Shown piece by piece: positions 61,472 through 64,000 of a DNA stretch of 64,000 bases; positions within the stretch are counted from its first letter, which is position 1, and every line of letters starts with the position of its first letter. The notes under the pieces were generated by a model. That model was given only the letters and a program-made list of their open reading frames with translations. It had not been told where the DNA came from and made no database searches. The translations under genes and the position numbers were made by a program. Origin of the DNA: Pseudomonas sp. PB120 (GTDB lineage: Bacteria > Pseudomonadota > Gammaproteobacteria > Pseudomonadales > Pseudomonadaceae); assembly GCF_009761815.1 (NCBI RefSeq), contig NZ_RWIN01000082.1:1-64000 (forward strand). The letters run 5' to 3'.

Positions 61472-64000
61472 GGCTGCTCTACCGCTTCCACGGCTTCAGA
61501 CTTGTGGCCCCAGCGTCGCCCCAGCCGGTCGAAGTACAGATAAATCACCGGCGTGGTGAACAGCGTCAGCACCTGGCTGACCAGCAAACCGCCGACCATC
61601 ACCAGACCCAGCGGTTGGCGCAGTTCCGCACCGGAACCGGTGGCCAGCATCAACGGCACCGCACCGAACAAAGCGGCCAGCGTGGTCATCAGGATCGGCC
61701 GGAAACGCAGCAGTGCCGCCTGATAGATCGCGGCCTCCGGCGCCATGCCCTGGTTGCGTTCGGCATCGAGGGCAAAGTCGATCATCATGATCGCGTTCTT
61801 CTTCACGATGCCGATCAGCAGGATGATGCCGATGATCGCGATCATCCCCAGGTCATTGCCACTGAGCAGCAGCGCCAACAAGGCGCCGACCGCCGCCGAG
61901 GGCAAGGTCGAGAGAATGGTGATCGGGTGGATATAACTCTCGTACAACACGCCGAGCACGATGTACATGGTCACCACCGCCGCCAGAATCAGCAGCAAGG
62001 TGCTCGACAGCGAGGCCTGGAAAGCCTCGGCCGCACCCTGGAACTGCGTCTGCACGCCAATTGGCATGCCGATGTCTTTCTGCACCTGGTCGATGATTTC
62101 CACCGCCTGGCCCAGCGCCACACCCGGCGCGAGGTTGAAGGACATCATTACCGCCGGGAACTGGCCGATGTGGGTAATCGCCAGCTGCGCCTGACGCTCT
62201 TCGACGTGGGCCAGGCTGGCGAGGCGCACTTGTCCGCCATCGGTGGTCTTGACGTGAATCTGGTTCAGCGCGTCCGGGCCGATCTTCTCGCCGGACTGCG
62301 ATTGCAGCACCACGCGGTATTGACTGGCCTGGGTGTAGATCGTGGAAATCTGCCGCTGACCGAAGGCGTCATACAGCGCGTCGGTGATGTTCGACACCGA
62401 CACGCCAACCCGCGACGCCGCATCGCGGTCGATCACCAGATAGACCTGCAAACCCTTGTCCTGCAAGTCGCTCGCGACATCGGTCAGCTCCGGCCGTTGT
62501 GCCAGCGCTTCAACCAGACGACCGCTCCACAGGCTCAACAATTCCGAGTCCGGCGACGACATGCTGAATTGATACTGCGTGCGGCTGACCCGGTCTTCGA
62601 TGGTCAGGTCCTGCACCGGCTGCATGAACAGGCGGATGCCAACCAGTTTGTCGAGTTCCGGTTGCAGGCGGGCAATCACCGCGGTCGCGCTCAAGTCACG
62701 ATTGCTGTGGGATTTAAGGTTGATCAGCAAGCGACCGCTGTTGAGCGTCGAGTTGTCGCCGTCGACGCCAATGTAGGACGACAGGCTTTCCACCGCCGGA
62801 TCGGCGAGGATGACTTTCGCCAGTTCCTGCTGCCGCTCGCTCATCGCTGCGAAGGAAATCGACTGCGGCGCCTCGGAAATCCCCTGGATCACCCCGGTGT
62901 CCTGCACCGGAAAGAATCCCTTGGGCACGACCATGTACAGGAACACGGTCAGCGCCAACGTAGCCACGGCCACCAGCAACGTCAGCGGCTGGTGCTTGAG
63001 AACCCACGTTAACTTGCGTCCGTAAGCCGCGATCATCCAGTCAATTGCTGCACCGCTGGCCCGGTAGAAACGGCCCTGCTCTTCTTCCTTCGGTTCACGC
63101 TTGAGCAGACGCGCGCACATCATCGGCGTCAGTGTCAGGGACACCACCAGGGAAATCAGGATGGCCACCGCCAAGGTGATGGCGAACTCACGGAACAGCC
63201 GCCCCACTACGTCAGCCATGAACAACAGCGGGATCAGCACCGCGATCAGCGACAGGGTCAGGGAAATCAGGGTAAAGCCGATCTGCTTGGCGCCCTTGAG
63301 CGCGGCATTCAGCGGGCTGTCGCCCTCTTCGATAAATCGGGCAATGTTTTCCAGCATCACGATCGCATCGTCCACCACGAAACCGGTGGCGATGGTCAGG
63401 GCCATCAGGGTCAGGTTGTTGACCGAGAAACCCGCGAGGTACATCACGCCAAAGGTGCCGATCAGCGACAGCGGCACGGCCACCGACGGGATGATCGTGG
63501 CGCTGGCCCGACGCAGGAACAGGAACGTGACCATGACCACCAGCGCGATGGCGATCAGCAGTTCGTGTTGTACATCGGTGACCGAGGCGCGGATGGTCTG
63601 GGTGCGGTCAGTCAGGACGGTGACGTCGAGGCCGGCCGGCAGGTTGTCGGTGATGCTCGGCAACAAGGCCTTGATGCGGTCGACCACTTCGATGACGTTG
63701 GCACCCGGCTGGCGCTGAATGTTCAGCAGCACCGCCTGGTTTTCATTGGCCCAGGCCGCCAGGCGCTCGTTCTCGGCACCGTCGACGATTTCCGCCACGT
63801 CCTTGAGCCGCAACGGCGCACCGTTGGCATAGGCCAAAATCAGGTTGGCGTAATCCTTCGGTGAAGTCAGCTGATCGTTGGCATCGAGCATCGAAACCCG
63901 GGTCGGGCCGTCGAAGTTACCTTTCGGCTGGTTGACGTTGGACGCGCCGATCAGGGTGCGCACGTCCGACAGGTTCAGGCCGTTGGCCGCCAGGGCTTCG
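61468..64000 (-). CDS. muxB: RND efflux permease, MuxB/MdtB type (5' part beyond the window)
   Basis: At least 844 C-terminal residues are present; the frame is open to the right edge, where it reads [16 protein letters not shown], so the first roughly 190 residues are missing. TM4 has [20 protein letters not shown] with the proton-relay Asp pair, and the later [20 protein letters not shown] matches its partner. The B subunit assembles with MuxC. The membrane-fusion gene (muxA) should lie just beyond the window. The stop overlaps the muxC start. Confidence 0.93.
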   Translation of the reverse strand, partial: EALAANGLNLSDVRTLIGASNVNQPKGNFDGPTRVSMLDANDQLTSPKDYANLILAYANGAPLRLKDVAEIVDGAENERLAAWANENQAVLLNIQRQPGANVIEVVDRIKALLPSITDNLPAGLDVTVLTDRTQTIRASVTDVQHELLIAIALVVMVTFLFLRRASATIIPSVAVPLSLIGTFGVMYLAGFSVNNLTLMALTIATGFVVDDAIVMLENIARFIEEGDSPLNAALKGAKQIGFTLISLTLSLIAVLIPLLFMADVVGRLFREFAITLAVAILISLVVSLTLTPMMCARLLKREPKEEEQGRFYRASGAAIDWMIAAYGRKLTWVLKHQPLTLLVAVATLALTVFLYMVVPKGFFPVQDTGVIQGISEAPQSISFAAMSERQQELAKVILADPAVESLSSYIGVDGDNSTLNSGRLLINLKSHSNRDLSATAVIARLQPELDKLVGIRLFMQPVQDLTIEDRVSRTQYQFSMSSPDSELLSLWSGRLVEALAQRPELTDVASDLQDKGLQVYLVIDRDAASRVGVSVSNITDALYDAFGQRQISTIYTQASQYRVVLQSQSGEKIGPDALNQIHVKTTDGGQVRLASLAHVEERQAQLAITHIGQFPAVMMSFNLAPGVALGQAVEIIDQVQKDIGMPIGVQTQFQGAAEAFQASLSSTLLLILAAVVTMYIVLGVLYESYIHPITILSTLPSAAVGALLALLLSGNDLGMIAIIGIILLIGIVKKNAIMMIDFALDAERNQGMAPEAAIYQAALLRFRPILMTTLAALFGAVPLMLATGSGAELRQPLGLVMVGGLLVSQVLTLFTTPVIYLYFDRLGRRWGHKSEAVEAVEQP

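Overview
The window is chromosomal DNA of a Pseudomonas, most likely of the P. fluorescens group. This rests on the high-GC coding sequence, the typical etfB-etfA pair, a MuxBC-OpmB type efflux operon, a MucR-like MHYT-GGDEF-EAL protein, the complete trehalose/alpha-glucan block and many REP palindromes. I see no tRNA, rRNA, CRISPR array, prophage or insertion sequence. Genes are densely packed, often with 4-bp ATGA overlaps.

Region 1 (1-1.4 kb) holds the end of etfB, all of etfA and a clear terminator. Region 2 (1.5-13 kb) is the most interesting part. A divergent promoter region separates a 2-oxoglutarate/Fe(II) oxygenase from a histidine ammonia-lyase (HutH paralogue). HutH is followed by an FMN L-2-hydroxyacid dehydrogenase, an FAD D-2-hydroxyacid dehydrogenase, a polar amino acid ABC importer, a HisC-like aminotransferase and a HutC-type GntR repressor. 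A second, even more HutC-like repressor lies tail to tail with the first. Three promoters in this block each carry a sigma-54 signature (GG-N10-GC) and a nearby GTATATAC palindrome that resembles a HutC operator. I infer a dedicated route: uptake of D- and L-imidazolelactate (or a similar histidine-derived hydroxyacid), oxidation to imidazolepyruvate, transamination to histidine, and deamination to urocanate.

Region 3 (13-21 kb) is a second catabolic block: a LysR regulator, a full amino-acid type ABC importer, an M14-like DUF2817 hydrolase, and a VanA-like Rieske oxygenase with its VanB-like reductase. The substrate cannot be read from the sequence. Region 4 (21-23.6 kb) holds a TSUP permease, NudC and a dienoyl-CoA isomerase-like crotonase.

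Region 5 (24-49 kb) is alpha-glucan and trehalose metabolism. On the plus strand are glgA-treZ-malQ-treY, a DUF2934 gene and glgX. On the minus strand is glgE-treS/maltokinase-glgB. Together they connect trehalose to maltose-1-phosphate to branched glucan (GlgE pathway) and glucan back to trehalose (TreY/TreZ). An AlgU-like promoter precedes glgE. Between the two arms sit a PIG-L deacetylase-like gene, an endonuclease/exonuclease/phosphatase-family gene, an autotransporter with a 20-residue repeat passenger, and a passenger-less beta-barrel paralogue.

Region 6 (49-64 kb) holds a proline-rich mini-protein, an MgtC-family protein, a small DUF3203-like protein, CcoG, a MocR regulator, an SDR oxidoreductase, the MucR-like c-di-GMP protein, and the 3' part of a muxABC-opmB (mdtBC-like) efflux operon that runs off the right edge. 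Many gaps contain REP or REPIN palindromes. Three of them share a conserved inner module flanked by different outer hairpins.
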